In this document: positions 63,852 to 64,000 of the stretch, piece after piece | How positions within the stretch are numbered: position 1 is the stretch's first letter | How the letters are laid out: each line of letters opens with the position of its first letter | Origin: Alteromonadaceae bacterium Bs31 | GTDB lineage: Bacteria; Pseudomonadota; Gammaproteobacteria; Pseudomonadales; Cellvibrionaceae | Assembly: GCA_900177435.1 (NCBI GenBank) | Contig: FXAI01000003.1 | Coordinates: forward strand, 124,001 to 188,000 | Direction of reading: 5' to 3' | DNA length: 64,000 nt | Made by a program: the position numbers and the translations under genes | Notes under the pieces: generated by a model | What the model saw: the letters and a program-made list of their open reading frames with translations, nothing else | Told to the model about the DNA's origin: nothing | Databases searched by the model: none

Positions 63852-63868
63852 AGCAGGTTTTATTCCAA
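63852..63868 (-). promoter_or_regulatory. Possible sigma54 promoter of the glutamine synthetase gene
   Basis: On the minus strand TTGGAATAAAACCTGCT has GG (63866-63865) and GC (63854-63853) exactly ten bases apart, with TTGG and TGCT matching the -24/-12 ends but a poor middle. Predicted start about 63842, giving a 60-base leader. Sigma54/NtrC control would suit a nitrogen-assimilation gene. The rest of 63869-64000 shows no gene; NtrC sites are not evident. Confidence 0.35.
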
Positions 63869-64000
63869 CTTTTTCAAACGCTCATCTATGTGATTCAAAT
63901 TACGCCCAAAAACAGCGCATAGCCGCAATAGCCCTGCAACTCAGCAATGTAAGCACTGCCGAGGCTCGCACTATTCGGCACATCCAGAAGGCATACAGTA

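Overview
This window looks like chromosomal DNA from a marine or wood- and plant-degrading gammaproteobacterium of the Cellvibrio / Saccharophagus / Teredinibacter type. Three things suggest this. (1) The gene order dksA - gluQ - cbrX-like - cbrA - cbrB - gap - pcnB - folK - (deoxynucleoside kinase) - panB is close to the arrangement known from Pseudomonas. (2) Three exported proteins carry long poly-serine linkers, and one of them is a CBM2 - CBM10 - CBM60-like - GH10 xylanase, typical of the Cellvibrionaceae. (3) HemB has the Asp-type (magnesium) metal site seen in Pseudomonas. The genus is inferred. There is no rRNA, tRNA, CRISPR array, prophage or intact insertion sequence that I can recognise.

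Layout. 1-5.7 kb: the start of a membrane sensor running off the left edge, ppa, a repeat-containing hypothetical protein, a HAD phosphatase / M15 peptidase pair, a stand-alone TfoX C-terminal domain and sfsA. 5.9-16.2 kb: the Pseudomonas-like regulatory and housekeeping block from dksA to panB. 16.5-21.3 kb: ppc and dxs. 21.6-24.6 kb: a YfiR-like / YfiN-like c-di-GMP module. 24.6-28.8 kb: alkaline phosphatase, a putative small RNA or leader, hemB and a polysaccharide deacetylase. 29-38.5 kb: solute-binding-protein-like genes, a lytic transglycosylase with two binding domains, a MATE exporter, SlyD, an acetyltransferase, a CBM48-like protein, a class II amidotransferase, and a sodium:dicarboxylate symporter fused to a binding protein. 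38.6-42 kb: methyltransferase, aldo/keto reductase, recQ. 42.5-58 kb: accessory region with poly-serine proteins, two membrane-anchored proteins (an esterase and a GH2-type binding protein), long gene-poor stretches, a LytTR regulator divergent from an acyltransferase, the GH10 xylanase, and a small gene behind a pair of LexA-like boxes. 58-64 kb: L,D-transpeptidase, cysteine synthase, an outer-membrane barrel, typA and a eukaryotic-type (GSII) glutamine synthetase.

The most notable element is the cbrB-pcnB gap. It holds an inverted repeat, a -24/-12 promoter with intact GG/GC, about 250 nt containing four clusters of A-rich AAN-triplet motifs of the kind that bind Hfq (with Crc), and a perfect intrinsic terminator. 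Together with its position this reads as a CrcZ-type carbon catabolite repression sRNA under CbrAB control, outside Pseudomonas. If correct, the two-component pair CbrA/CbrB, this sRNA and the polysaccharide-degradation genes would form one carbon-economy circuit. That last link is inference.
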